From assembly GCA_008711295.1 (NCBI GenBank), contig VUYV01000036.1, forward strand, positions 3,965,562 through 4,029,561: a stretch of 64,000 bases of DNA, in the 5' to 3' direction. Made by a program: the position numbers and the translations under genes. Under the pieces are notes generated by a model, which did not search any database, had not been told where the DNA came from, and saw only the letters and a program-made list of their open reading frames with translations. Positions 38,551 through 52,383 of this stretch are shown one piece after another; the first letter of the stretch is position 1, and each line of letters opens with the position of its first letter. The stretch is from Anarhynchus alexandrinus. Its lineage: Eukaryota; Chordata; Aves; Charadriiformes; Charadriidae.

Positions 38551-41500
38551 TTAATGTGTTACAAACATGATAAAAAGCTACGAAAAATATAATCACAAGG
38601 GAGAATTAGCCATATATTACAAATGAATATTTGAGAGCATCTGAATTAGAGCCAATATATTTAAGCAGATGGCAAGCGCTTACCAAATTTTAAAGCCCTT
38701 TCAAACACAAGGTAGGATGAGATGGAAAAAGAAAATGAAACGGTGCCAATACTGCCTATTTCTATAGAAAATAACAACTCCCCCCCAAACTTCTAGTTAC
38801 TTCTGAAGTGAAAACACTTCCAAACTGCTATGCCAACTAAAACATAGGGTTACTTGAACTACAATTTTTAATGCAACGGTGCAGGCATATTAGCAAGTTC
38901 AATGATCGAATGCACTTTTCTTGAAAGAATACAATATCTGTAAACGTTGCCCCATGTATGCTAATAACGGACATTACAGTACAATATGAAGCTAATTCCA
39001 ATACCTCCAAACTGTTTAACAAGCTGTTTTCCTCTTTCTATATTATCCAAAAGCAGAGGCTAAGATTTAGCGTTAAATTTGCTTGCCATTTTGATATAGA
39101 GGGCACTGACAAACCAATCACAGATGAAGAGATGACAATCATTTTAAAATAAACTGGAAAACAAAAATTGCATCTGAACATCGGCACCGAAGAAAACGAG
39201 AAAGGGTAGCAGAAAATCAAACAACTCCGTATGAAGGGAAACTTTCAAAACCATATCATAAAAACAAGCATGAAAGTCTACAGTAATCAATCAGCCCGTC
39301 TGAACCACAGATTTCAAAATCCGAATTTACGCGCAGACCGCATACAGAAAGATGGCCCCCCAGAGTACACAGCACGAAATTAAAATATAATAAATAAACC
39401 TTATTTTCATGTTCCTAGGCTTACTATTGGTTAAACAGCAACTTGCCTTTTACAGTCATTTTTGTCTCTATCTTAGCATAGAATAACCCAAGCCAAGCAG
39501 TACTATGTCCTTCCAGGGATTTCAATATATATTAGCTCATGGATGAAGACCATAAAACACAGAAGTAAAACAAACTTGCCTTTCATAGCAGGATTACACC
39601 ATGGTGCTTGAATCTTGCAGAGCTAATGGTTTGAAGGTCAGGCTCTTTGGAACAGATGCACTAATCTCTTATTATCTGTATATTACACAAATTATTTCAG
39701 ATAGTATTTTTTTCTTGGAACTGACAGATAAAGCTCTATTTGCTGCTCAGGATTAGTATGATCATTAACGAGAGTGCTGTTTTTAGGGTGCGTTCACACT
39801 GTGAGAGGTTAGCTGTTATTGAGTACAGGCTGCTATAAAAATAGCAATGGACAGTTAAATAGTAGTTAAAAATAAGACATAAATTCTACGCAGGTAAGAC
39901 ATTGTCAAAGTAAGGATTAAACACAGTATATGCACAGAAAAAAAGATTGCCATAAACAAAATGAATCAAAATCACATAAGGTAAAACTTAGGATCAAAAC
40001 ACAATCTTGCTCTGTCATTACGAAATGCTCTTTAAGGAAACATGCAATTTTGTTATTATAGCCTCTATAACATATCAGTTTTTAAAACTCCATGAGTTAA
40101 CCAGAATCTAAGATGACAGAATATTGGAGATAAAACAAGCAAAAGCAAAATGTGCATAAACCCTGGCTCATTTATATAAAAATGATATTACTACCCTCCT
40201 GATTAAGTAAAGATTGGATGGACATAATAAAACTAAGTAATTGGCGGGTAACTTCTAATAAAATCATACTGAAAGATGACATCAAAAGCATGCAAATATC
40301 ACAAAAAGAAAAGGTCAGTAAGCTCCTTGGTAAGTTGAATGATACAGCTACTGCCAGAATATTAAACAATATAGAAATGACCTTCAATAAGCTTAAGTAA
40401 CATACATAGTATAATAACTGTTTCAGAGCTTTTAAATAACAATGATTGTATGTTATTAAATATACCATCTTTAGACTATGAAAAGTATCAAAACTAGCAT
40501 TTCAGGTAACAGAAAGAGGGTATTTTTTAAAAGGAGACTGCAATCACAGGATTTACCCTATCCATTAGTGATGCAGCACTGAAGATATGTAATGAGGACA
40601 ATCTCCAGTTTCTTCTGAAGTGAATTTTGATGTGCATTTCAGTGGCAAAAGGAGCCAATGTTACTGAAAGATGACTCAAATCTAAAAATTATTTTACTTT
40701 ATAATTCTTTTATACAATGTGCTTGATTGCATACAGTTTCCAAAAGAACATATATTCACAAAATCTCCTTTTTTTCCTCAGCATTAAATACATCTATTTA
40801 ATTTTTAACAAAAAGAACATATTCTAGATGAAAATTGAAGGCATTTCTCTCAAGTCAAGAACTTCCAATATACAGGCAGAAAAGTTCTTAGAATAATTTA
40901 TGTTTTCTTCCACAGAAATTTTTAAGTAAAAGTAATCTTTCTGACCCTTGATTGGAAACCATTGTCCAGTGATGGTCTTTCTCTAGAGACTGCACTATAT
41001 GTAGGCCAAATTGGGAAAGAGGAAGATGCACAATGAGCAAAGCTTTTTCAAGGGCCTTATCTTTTCTGTACATCTTTCTGTCATCTTCAGAGGAACTTTG
41101 GGCTACAGAGGCTCATTGACTATATCAAACTAAACACAAAGCATGGGTAATTTAAAACAAATTCAAAGTGCATGGTCCTATTGAATATTTCCTTTCCCTC
41201 TATACCTGGAAGAAGTGGGTTTTTATATCTTACATATTCATTCACATTTCTGTCTTATAACTTATTCACAAAAGCACGCAGATTTTCACCTAAGTCCAAG
41301 TCCATCACATGCAGATCTCCATGGGACTATTCCCTGTGAAACATACATAGGACTGGACTTCACCCTCATCTAGATACTTAATGCATCATATTTAAATAAA
41401 ACTTCCAATATGTTTGTAATGTGACAATATGGTATTTCAACAGTGAGGAAAACAATGCACCTTAGAAACCAAAGTCAACTTTCCCATAAAATCCTGTTCT

Positions 41501-44500
41501 AGTGCAACAGTGCCAGAAAATTTGAAATAATTACAATTACCTAGCTACTAGGATATGACTTATAGAAAATAATATTATATTTTTAATATATCCATGAGTT
41601 TACAATATGTTCTGGTCTATTCATTCTGATGACACAATAATAAATAAAGCGCCAACCCAGAATCAGGGTGAAACTCTGGTCTGCTTCTCTTCAGAATTAC
41701 AAAGCGAAAGGAGAACATCTCGTGCACACCTAAGTGATTTCTTACTGTGCCATCTTCCTATCCAGCGAGGCAGGTAACTACAGTATTTTCAGGTATTTTG
41801 TAAAGATAACTTATGACAGTGATAATCTATTATTTTGATAGAAAAACTACCAATCGGGATAAAAAGATCTTGTTACAGAAGGTTCAGCATTGTGCCATCA
41901 AGTAAGATAACGAATGTGTTCCGCAGTACAAAACATGAGCTGAAAGAATGGTCAACAGGATGTGAGTATAAACACACACAGTTTCAAGGCTATCCCATGA
42001 TGGATGAATCTCTTTGTAATTATTTTAATTTAGTTAATGAGCTGTTCAAATATCTTGTGCATTTCTTCAAAGTTCAACTGAGTTCACCAGATTAAAAGAT
42101 TTTAGGGATGTTCTTACAGTGAAGTCCTGACTCAGCTTGTGGTCAACATATCTTTATAATAATATCACTAAAATATGTCAAGTAAGCAGGTACCACTACT
42201 TGCTCATTTAGCTAATTTTACACTGCAGAGAATAATCTATTGTATTAACCTTTAAAGCAAGCCCTTCCTGGTAGAGTATTTAATTGAAATCCCCCAAATA
42301 GAAACACTCTTACTAGGAGGACACAAGAAATGAAGATGCTAAATGAAGCCAAGGATGAGTGTATGTATGATCCACATTATATCCCAGGAGCACAGACATG
42401 AGTCCTTCTACAACATGTTGTAGGGGTCAAACATTATATTGCTTTCAGCAATAGATTCCCATTTCAAGAAAGCTAACACTGTCCTAGTTTGCATTGTAAA
42501 CATTATTAAACATGTTTAATATGTAAATGATATTTTAGACACGCTTTAAAGTCTGGACATTTAAGGTCCCATGGAATCTTTGCTTAAAAAAATACCCCTA
42601 ACTAAAGATTACACACACGTGCTCACACACAAACATGCACACTCTGTGGGCACTCTGGCTTGTTTCTTTTCCAGCACCATTTCAATGAGATTACTGTATC
42701 TCTTACAACGTGCTCCTGGGTACTTTAAACAGTCACAAATATTTTTTGATCCGGTAATTACAGTCATAAGTTTTTAGGAAGTCTTGGCTCTTCTGCAGAC
42801 TGTGAGATTTTCAGGAGGTCACTTCCAGTCCAGGAGCTTACTCCTCGATAAAATGGGACAATGGCACTTACCGTTCCTTCGTAAAATGTTTTAAGGTCTA
42901 TGACTGCCAATGACACAAAGAACAAAGAACCATTGCTACTATTAAAGAGGTCTTAGATGAACTATAAAACTCAGAACATAAATTAAGAGCGCATAAAATA
43001 AATTGCACTACAAAGGAAAGTTCAACAGTACATGTTTACAGAGTATCCATAGCAATTCTTGCTCCGGTTGGGATTGCAAGATGATTGCTATACTACCACT
43101 GCAAGTCTGAACAGGATAGAAAACTTCAGACAACAAACAGAAAAAAAACAATCTGCAAAAGGTCGTCCATTTATTCTACAGAACAGTCTTATCGGGTTAC
43201 CAAATTCTCAAGCTTTGAAATCAATGGGATTTTTCAGCACCAACCTCTCAAGAGCAATTGATTTTTAAAAATAAGCACATCCCACCAACAGAGAGAACTT
43301 TTTATGCATAAAGAGAAACCACTCGTGTATGCAACACGCTGACTAGCATGCCTGTGAGAAGAAGGAAGGTCTTTAAGTGAAAAAGGCATGCTGCGATGCA
43401 AAGCATCAAGGTTCGCTTCTCAATTTTGCAACTTCGTTTCATTCTCAGTTCTTTTACAAAAGACTGATGATTCTACTTCTCTATGGCACATGGCTTGTGT
43501 CCTAAGTACTGCCAATATTGTAGTGATGGGTACCACATGAACACAAAGAGTAAAAGATGAGAAGAAAGCCAGGAAATGTCATATCTGTCACCCTAAACTG
43601 ACATCATTCAGCCCTCCTTTTGGGACCAGTCATATAGATCCACTAATAATGTGATTTGCCACATTGCTTCTCTTCCTCATTTTTAACTCAACTGAAATCC
43701 ATGTTGTCCAAATACGTTTTCTCTTTCAGCAACAGACTATTTGCAATTATATGTGAAAAGCAATATTAATACAATAGTAAAAAAAGCATAGTATGGATAA
43801 AAGCATTAACATGTATAAGTTACCCCCCCGCTCCCCCCCCCAAGTAAAACTAAGCTAGCATATTCACCGCTCATTATAGCAGCACCAAACACATGCAGCA
43901 CTGGATGAATAACAGCAGAGTGTGACTTGCTGTGCTTTCCAATTGCCCTTTGAAGACTAAAAGCATTACCATATTCCCAGCTCTTAGAAACTGGCAGTGT
44001 CACATAGTAGAAAAAAGTAATATTTTTGTAAATGGTACAATAAAAAAAAAAGAATATTATTAGTGAAAATACTTACATTTTCATCATAAACAAGGCATCA
44101 CAGGACAATGCTGTTATTACATACTCTGCTTCACTGATGACAAAGGCTTGGATCATGACAGTTGTGCTGAGAGTTACGATAAAATTACAGTTCACTTATT
44201 GTTTCCATCTACATAGCTATTCAATTTTTGGCTTGACTGGAAAGATTTACACTAATTACATAGTGTTAGTTTTGATGATGACATTTGCTTATCAGAAAAG
44301 GTAAGATATTTAAGGAGATCATCAGACATAAAATTGCCTTCCCTTACTTCTTCTGATTTGACCACATTTAAAACAATTAACTAATGGCTTTCTTAAAGTC
44401 TTTTCATGGCAGTACTTTTCTTCTGAGGCTGACAATCTCACTGCCCTTTATATAAACATATTAGTGGCTCCCCTTGTGCAAACAGTTAATAAAAAAATAT

Positions 44501-47500
44501 AAAATAGGCACACACATATATGTAACTCGTGATCAGCATTCACACAGAGACTTAGAAAACCCTGACTTTACATCTGCGACCAAATCCTGCTGCTCTTCTC
44601 GACACCGAGCAATCAGCAGAACAAATGGGGGAAACCACTTACGAGGTAGAGAATTACTCCATCTCACTCAGTAAGATCACTATATGATCTCCTACAAAAA
44701 TAGCATCAGAAAACTTAAGACAGTTGTACCAATTGAAAAAAACACGCCCTATCTGGAAAGTGGTAATTTCATTGTAAGCGTGTCAAAGGCACTCTTGAAT
44801 TTGTCACTTGAACTTTGCTATCAGGCAGCAGGATGAGGATCAAACCCAGTGCTGTGGCACAGTTTGCTGGTTGCACGCCGAGCTGCAAGAACAAGAAAGT
44901 GTCTATTTTGTGTAGCCTGGCAGTTGGAACATTTCTTAAGAACTTTTCTGTCCAGGCAACTCTGCTCTGTGCCTCTCCTCTGTGTAAGAGGAGACCTTGC
45001 AGGATTCAGCTACAGGAGATGAAGGATCGGGGCAGCTGATGCCATTGCTACTGCTGGCCTTTGAGGGGGAACTGAGGAAGGGGCTGGGAGCAGAAAGAAA
45101 GGGGGCTGTGCACAGGCTATGTAGGACCCAGCTCACTGAACTTTATGTGTCTGCAGATGCTGTACTGGAGCTAGTCGTGCCAGGCTCCTTTTACATCCTA
45201 TGGAGAGAAATGGGCATTTTACGGTGCAATTAATTTTTGCTATTTCAGATATTTACTTGAGGATGGGTAAGCCATGCGCAGAAGTGCACGTTTCCCTCCA
45301 CTGGCTAGAAAGAAAGCCTGAAGTGATGAACTGACAGCTACTTCGTGGACACCTACACTTGCTCAGACTAATCCCACTCTTTGTGATTACGGCTCCTGGT
45401 TTGCTTCTTTGAAGAATGGTGCTGCTCTAGTTGTCATGAGGAGGGTTCCTGCTCTCTATCCCACAATCCATCTCCAGTTCCTGAAGTACAGCTCGTACCA
45501 TACAGGTATATTGAAAAAGCATGATATGAGACACATGGACACATGGGATGCCTTGATGAGGCAAACCACAGTGGGAATTAGTGGCTTGAACTTTTGTACA
45601 CAAGTCTTTCTAGATGCAGCCTCAGATTTTACCCCCAGAGAACAATAAAACTCATAAAAATATGATCCCTATCTTAATTCAAGACTAGTTTAATAATTGT
45701 TTTGAAATGTAGTACAATGGTGAAATGCATTGTTTTAGAAGCAACTGTTTTCTAAAAATTAATAAATATGACAGAACTTTGGAAACAAGTTTGAATGCTA
45801 CTGAATGAAGTCCTGTTATTTCCAGCACCACCAATAATGTGCCTTAATGAAGGTGAGCAATAGTGAGATTTTGAATTGAAAATAATTAGATCTGAATGTA
45901 GACTGTGCTTCAGCGAGCAAAGTTTTTTTCAGCCTTGAGAACTTCATCTGTATTTGGTAAAATTTCCTAAATGACCTTTAATAATGTGAGGCAGAGAAAA
46001 TGTGTGGCAGCCATACTATCAGTAACTCCACTGTATGCATTCTTTACTGCATTGAACATCATGTCCTTATAAAAATGCTGTCAGCTGACACTCAGGAGAG
46101 CAGCTGATGTGGCCCAGAGAAAAGGAACGGAGGTAAGGCCACCTCAGATGAGAGTGGATGACTTGCTGGTGCTACCTAAGGGATATTGAGTACATACTTA
46201 TTGATACACACTTATTCTCACCATGTGGGTTTTTTTTGAACCAGAGCAATAAAGCTATGAAAGCAGCAGCCACACACAACAGAATGGTGCCACGTAATGA
46301 AACAATCCATGATGCCAAATATTCAGTCACCAGCATTTGCAGAGGAAGATTTGTTTCTGAGCCAGAATGACTCGGACCGGAGAGGGGCTTTTTGCCCTCT
46401 TCAGAGCATCCCCCTGCCCAAGCCAGTAAGCTTTAAGCGGTATTGCAGTAGCCTGTTACAGTCTGGAGGTGGTTACCGGGAAAAGTTACTCTTCTGAATA
46501 TTTGGGGAACATGGTCAGATGTTTAAAAACACATACTCCAAAATAAATGCCAGACAATTTTATGGACTTCGGAATTTGGCCATGGGCAAACTTTGAAACA
46601 GAAACTACTGTGAGGCTCACTGGGAGAGCCTGAACCTTGGCTAAAAGGGGAACTTTGGGATCTCATCAAATTTCTAGCCGTTGTTCCCAAGTTGGCCATA
46701 AACACGCCTATCCCCTTGGAGCACAGTATAGGGCAAAGGCCTGTACCCAGGCATGGAGCATAAAAATGCTACCTGAACAAAAATAAATAAAACTGTATTT
46801 ACAACTGTGTAAGTACTGTTAAAGCAAAACAGTGCACTGCTGCTCAAACCCACGGCATTTTCTATGTCAGCTTCTCAGTCACTTTTTCTCCTGGTTTCCC
46901 CAGTCAATGACAATGGTTTGTCTGTTGAGAGCTACGTACTCACCCAGCTCTATAATCCCTTTATAAATGTATCAACGTTGCCTGTTCCAACACATGCTAA
47001 GGATGGCAGCTCTCTCCTTGCTGTGATATGAGCCTGTTGCCAGAGCTGTAAATTTTTTCACATTGCAGGAGAGATAAGCGCAATACAAATGCAACTCAGT
47101 TCCATCACCCCCAGCTCTTGGAGTGGTTGTGCCTCACAAGGGCCATTACTGAGACTCCCAGAGAAAAGTCTGGTTAGTAGATTCATCGGATCCTGTGTGT
47201 GACCACTTCACAGCGCTGTGGAGTACCTCTGCCTGGGCAGAAGAACCTGGTTCTTAACATGGTATGCCTCTAAGCTAAAGACAACCAGCCCCCTCAAAAT
47301 GTTTTCCTGGTAAATTATTCCTTTCCTATCAATAAATACCAAACTTCAGCAAAGTATTTTTAGTATGCAAAACCCAAGCCAGCATTACTGTGTATTTACG
47401 CTGGAGTTTGTTTTCAATGCCCCCTGAACATCTTCCCCCATTAACATTTTAGTCACTTTGGAGTCCAGACTAAAGAAAGCAGACGAATCTTGTCAAAGAT

Positions 47501-48137
47501 ATCCCCCCACCCTGCCCTGACCATGAACTCTAGAAAAGAGCTGTTCAGGCAGGATAAAAGATGGTTAGTAGGATAATTTTCAAAGGGAGAGTGACGGGTA
47601 AAACTGATTTACTTTTATACATAAATCCTAAGTCACATCTATGCCTAATTCAGTGTTTCAGTCTGGCCGCGCTCTGAGAGAAAACACTTCGCGCCATCAA
47701 ATCTAATCAAACGGCAGAGCTATAAATAAAGTCATCAACAGCCATGTGAAAGCAAAACTAATCAAAACAGCAGCCCTGAGATTCCTCCCTGGAAGAGCTT
47801 TTCAGATATTTTAACCTGCTTTATAAACAGGAAATCCATTTACATGTACCTGCGTTAAGATAACTTGTCAATCTGACAAGTTCTGTTCTGAGACCAGAGA
47901 AATCGTTACAAGTAAATGGATTCCCAAGACACGGATTTTTATCCCAAAGACACAAAAGCCACCATTAAAAAAAACCCCACCAACATTCAATACTGTTTCA
48001 TACTGATATTTTACAATCACCATTTAAAATGGAAGTTAGCCAGTTAACCCCAGTTTCAAAACCAGAAGCTGGGTGTCTGTTTTGGACAGCCACCCTGTCT
48101 TATCTAACCACGAAACTTCTGTGCTTCACAAATCACA

Positions 48138-50266
48138 GAACTAAAGGAGAAAGACAACTGCTTCCTCTTGGCTTAGCGTTAACCCCCTTGGATGCTTCTT
48201 GTCCGCCCGCACTCAGGAGCCGTAAGGCATGAGGAAACTGGAGAGAAGACAGCAAGAGTGGTCAGAGGAGAATAAAGCAGGTTTCTCCTCTGTCCTGACA
48301 GCGCAAAGAGGCAGTATCTCACATTGCCTTCTCATACAGACTCCTCTGCCTTGGTTTCTTTCTTCAGTGATATCAAACCTTGCGTTTTTCAGAATCTAGC
48401 AGGAATGGGTGGGCAATTCTGACTGGTCAAACTTCCACCACACAGGGAATTTCTGCGGGGATTGGCAGATATTTAGAGCTTCTCAGAAGAAAAAACATGT
48501 CATTTCTAAGATTTCTTGTAAAGCGATGCTTTTGAAGCTATTAGGCACCAGAAACTGATTTTTTGCAATATGAAAAATGACTATATGGGAAAATGAAATA
48601 AACTATATATGAGTGTCTGTCTGTGAGCATCGAGGACTTCTATAAATACTGAGTAATTTCAAAGCAATTCTCAGGTAACTTATGAGGATAAACACACAAC
48701 AGATCATCGCAAAAAATACTGTAGTTTACCCTTTTGGTTCTTTGAATGTCATAAGGCTATGACACTGGAGTTAAATATTTGCAGACTTCAGTCTGAAAAT
48801 CTAAACAGATTGTCAAATTTTAGTAAATTCAAGCAGGTTCAGGGATGAACCTTCCAACAGAAACATCAGGATATATAGAGACATGTACTGTTTACTGAGG
48901 TCTAAGTAAGTAGCTATATTGAGGTCTGTACAATGGGAAATGGTAATTCAACTTCAATATTGCACAGTATTTTCATGCCTTAGAGTAAGTTACACAAAAT
49001 TACCGATATACATAGCACCTAACAATGCAATAGAAATCAATACACATTTAAACAAAGTTAACATTTTACATTACTGGTTCCTTTTGGAAGTTATATGACC
49101 ATCATATTCTAAATATTGCATGATTATCAAACTAAAGAAAACCTGGCAAAACTTTCAAAATTCTGATGAAACTGTAAACATATGCCACAGCTGATAAAAA
49201 TATTCATACTTTGACAACATGCCAATGATTTAATGATCCCAACATCTCTAACTTCTGTATTTTTTTTCTTTGTCTTTTCTTGGCAAGTTGAAGAAAATTT
49301 AGCAGATGCAACAAACTGGCTAGTCAAATGGAGTGGCTAAAAATCACTGAAAGTGTAATTTAAACACTGGAAATACCAGTACGTGTACAAAGGAAAAGAA
49401 AAAGATAGTGTAAGAAAAAAAAGTGTAATGAAACAAAAAATAGTACAAACCTCTGTTAAATACTCACTACCCTCTGACTGATTTCCTTAAAAAGAAATCA
49501 CACCTGGTATGTTATGATACCAGGCTGGGGAAGGACTTTTTACTAGGGCATGTAGTGATAGGACAAGGGGGAATGGCTTCAATCTGGAACAGGGCAGGTT
49601 TAGATTGAACATTAGGAAGAAGTTTTTCACTTTGAGGGTGGTGAGGCACTGGAACAGGTTGCCCAGAGAGGTTGTTGAGGCCCCATCCCTGGAGGTGTTC
49701 AAGGCCAGGCTGGACGTGGCCTTGGGCAACGTGGTCTAGTGGGAGGTGTCCCTGCCTATGGCAGGGGGGTTGGAACTCAATGATCTTCAAGGCCCTTTCC
49801 AACATAGACCATTCTATGATTCTATGATGAAAGTCACTCATATGCATAGAGAGCAGTCATTTCCATAGGATAAACCCCACTGCTCATGAGCAGCATTTGC
49901 ACGTGAAGCGCAGGCAGCTGCCACTGAAGAGCCAAGCTTTGTTCTGAAGAAGCAGAAATTCATTGGGTGCCTCAATCCCTTTTTTTCCCTTCTCTTTTTT
50001 CCTTTCTCTTTGTTTATCAGATTGGTTGGCAGGAAGCAAGTCTGGACTAGCAAGTAATATGATGTGCTTGTTTTCATCTCTTCTATCTTTGTTCTATTTT
50101 AAGACTTGCCAAAGTGGTTATTACTTATGTTAATTTAATTTATATGCCATCTGAAGTACGGAAAGGACTCTGGGCAATAGATGTTATACAATCAGAGATC
50201 AAATTCCTTTGTCATACAGTTTACATTAGACTCCTGCTCCTTCTCTTCTTGAAAACAAAGTCAACA
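48138..50266. repeat. Direct duplication A, first copy
   Basis: 2129 bp, repeated at 50268-52383 with an offset of 2130 and very high identity. It includes a CR1 copy. The right end runs into an N at 50267. Differences from the second copy include T/C at 48760 against 50890, A/T at 48939 against 51069, A/G at 48994 against 51124 and C/T at 49100 against 51230. Most likely one haplotype of a single locus. Confidence 0.95.
49521..49829 (+). mobile_element. CR1 LINE 3' fragment (first haplotype-like copy)
   Basis: About 310 bp of CR1 3' region. It contains gaacattaggaagaagtttt, tggaacaggttgcccagaga, ccctggaggtgttcaaggcc, and the tail accattctatgattctatga. The repetition of this element at 51651-51946 is due to the surrounding block duplication, not to a second insertion. 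Confidence 0.9.
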
Positions 50267-50267
50267 N
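50267..50267. other. Assembly gap (N) at duplication A junction
   Basis: Single N exactly between the two copies of the 2.1-kb block. It marks a contig join rather than a sequenced junction. Confidence 0.95.
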
Positions 50268-51650
50268 GAACTAAAGGAGAAAGACAACTGCTTCCTCTTG
50301 GCTTAGCGTTAACCCCCTTGGATGCTTCTTGTCCGCCCGCACTCAGGAGCCGTAAGGCATGAGGAAACTGGAGAGAAGACAGCAAGAGTGGTCAGAGGAG
50401 AATAAAGCAGGTTTCTCCTCTGTCCTGACAGCGCAAAGAGGCAGTATCTCACATTGCCTTCTCATACAGACTCCTCTGCCTTGGTTTCTTTCTTCAGTGA
50501 TATCAAACCTTGCGTTTTTCAGAATCTAGCAGGAATGGGTGGGCAATTCTGACTGGTCAAACTTCCACCACACAGGGAATTTCTGCGGGGATTGGCAGAT
50601 ATTTAGAGCTTCTCAGAAGAAAAAACATGTCATTTCTAAGATTTCTTGTAAAGCGATGCTTTTGAAGCTATTAGGCACCAGAAACTGATTTTTTGCAATA
50701 TGAAAAATGACTATATGGGAAAATGAAATAAACTATATATGAGTGTCTGTCTGTGAGCATCGAGGACTTCTATAAATACTGAGTAATTTCAAAGCAATTC
50801 TCAGGTAACTTATGAGGATAAACACACAACAGATCATCGCAAAAAATACTGTAGTTTACCCTTTTGGTTCTTTGAATGTCATAAGGCTACGACACTGGAG
50901 TTAAATATTTGCAGACTTCAGTCTGAAAATCTAAACAGATTGTCAAATTTTAGTAAATTCAAGCAGGTTCAGGGATGAACCTTCCAACAGAAACATCAGG
51001 ATATATAGAGACATGTACTGTTTACTGAGGTCTAAGTAAGTAGCTATATTGAGGTCTGTACAATGGGATATGGTAATTCAACTTCAATATTGCACAGTAT
51101 TTTCATGCCTTAGAGTAAGTTACGCAAAATTACCGATATACATAGCACCTAACAATGCAATAGAAATCAATACACATTTAAACAAAGTTAACATTTTACA
51201 TTACTGGTTCCTTTTGGAAGTTATATGACTATCATATTCTAAATATTGCATGATTATCAAACTAAAGAAAACCTGGCAAAACTTTCAAAATTCTGATGAA
51301 ACTGTAAACATATGCCACAGCTGATAAAAATATTCATACTTTGACAACATGCCAATGATTTAATGATCCCAACATCTCTAACTTCTGTATTTTTTTTCTT
51401 TGTCTTTTCTTGGCAAGTTGAAGAAAATTTAGCAGATGCAACAAACTGGCTAGTCAAATGGAGTGGCTAAAAATCACTGAAAGTGTAATTTAAACACTGG
51501 AAATACCAGTACGTGTACAAAGGAAAAGAAAAAGATAGTGTAAGAAAAAAAAGTGTAATGAAACAAAAAATAGTACAAACCTCTGTTAAATACTCACTAC
51601 CCTCTGACTGATTTCCTTAAAAAGAAATCACACCTGGTATGTTATGATAC

Positions 51651-51946
51651 CAGGCTGGGGAAGGACTTTTTACTAGGGCATGTAGTGATAGGACAAGGGG
51701 GAATGGCTTCAATCTGGAACAGGGCAGGTTTAGATTGAACATTAGGAAGAAGTTTTTCACTTCAAGGGTGGTGAGGCACTGGAACAGGTTGCCCAGAGAG
51801 GTTGTTGAGGCCCCATCCCTGGAGGTGTTNACGTGGCCTTGGACAACCTGGTCTAGTGGGAGGTGTCCCTGCCTATGGCAGGGGGGTTGGAACTTGATGA
51901 TCTTCAAGGTCCTTTCCAACCTAAACCATTCTATGATTCTATGATG
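51651..51946 (+). mobile_element. CR1 LINE 3' fragment (second haplotype-like copy, with gap)
   Basis: Same CR1 insertion as at 49521-49829, with a few substitutions. An N at 51830 replaces 14 bases (caaggccaggctgg) that are present in the other copy. Both copies share the same flanks and the same truncation point, so they descend from a single insertion. Confidence 0.9.
51830..51830. other. Assembly gap (N) inside a CR1 copy
   Basis: Single N between ggaggtgtt and acgtggcc. The other copy of the block has 14 additional bases here, including a short ggccaggctgg stretch. Confidence 0.95.
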
Positions 51947-52383
51947 AAAGTCACTCATATGCATAGAGAGCAGTCATTTCCATAGGATAAACCCCACTGC
52001 TCATGAGCAGCATTTGCACGTGAAGCGCAGGCAGCTGCCACTGAAGAGCCAAGCTTTGTTCTGAAGAAGCAGAAATTCATTGGGTGCCTCAATCCCTTTT
52101 TTTCCCTTCTCTTTTTTCCTTTCTCTTTGTTTATCAGATTGGTTGGCAGGAAGCAAGTCTGGACTAGCAAGTAATATGATGTGCTTGTTTTCATCTCTTC
52201 TATCTTTGTTCTATTTTAAGACTTGCCAAAGTGGTTATTACTTATGTTAATTTAATTTATATGCCATCTGAAGTACGGAAAGGACTCTGGGCAATAGATG
52301 TTATACAATCAGAGATCAAATTCCTTTGTCATACAGTTTACATTAGACTCCTGCTCCTTCTCTTCTTGGAAACAAAGTCAACA

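Larger units (their letters stand above)
27087..48137 (-). other. RIMS1: Large RIMS1 intron, proximal part
   Basis: AT-rich sequence without a recognised exon, inferred to be intronic because RIMS1 must continue upstream. It includes AT microsatellite and palindrome near 30541-30580 and 34714-34790, a poly-A at about 37000-37013, CA-like runs near 42610-42645, poly-C near 43824-43841, a GC-richer block at 31.3-32.3 kb and a CpG-enriched patch at 36.75-38.55 kb. Intron phase at its 3' end is 1. Confidence 0.6.
50268..52383. repeat. Direct duplication A, second copy
   Basis: 2116 bp, 13 bases shorter than the first copy because an N at 51830 stands in for 14 bases. It starts directly after the N at 50267 and runs into unique sequence at 52384. 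The last bases before the N in copy one match the end of this copy, as expected for overlapping contigs that were not merged. Confidence 0.95.

Noticed and set aside
43990..44200. Hydrophobic minus-strand frame ending at a good donor-like gtaagta
   Set aside because: Only about 40 codons between stops, no acceptor of quality upstream and no family recognised.
49127..49327. 66-codon minus frame present twice (also at 51257-51457)
   Set aside because: Identical because of the duplicated block. No evidence of coding.
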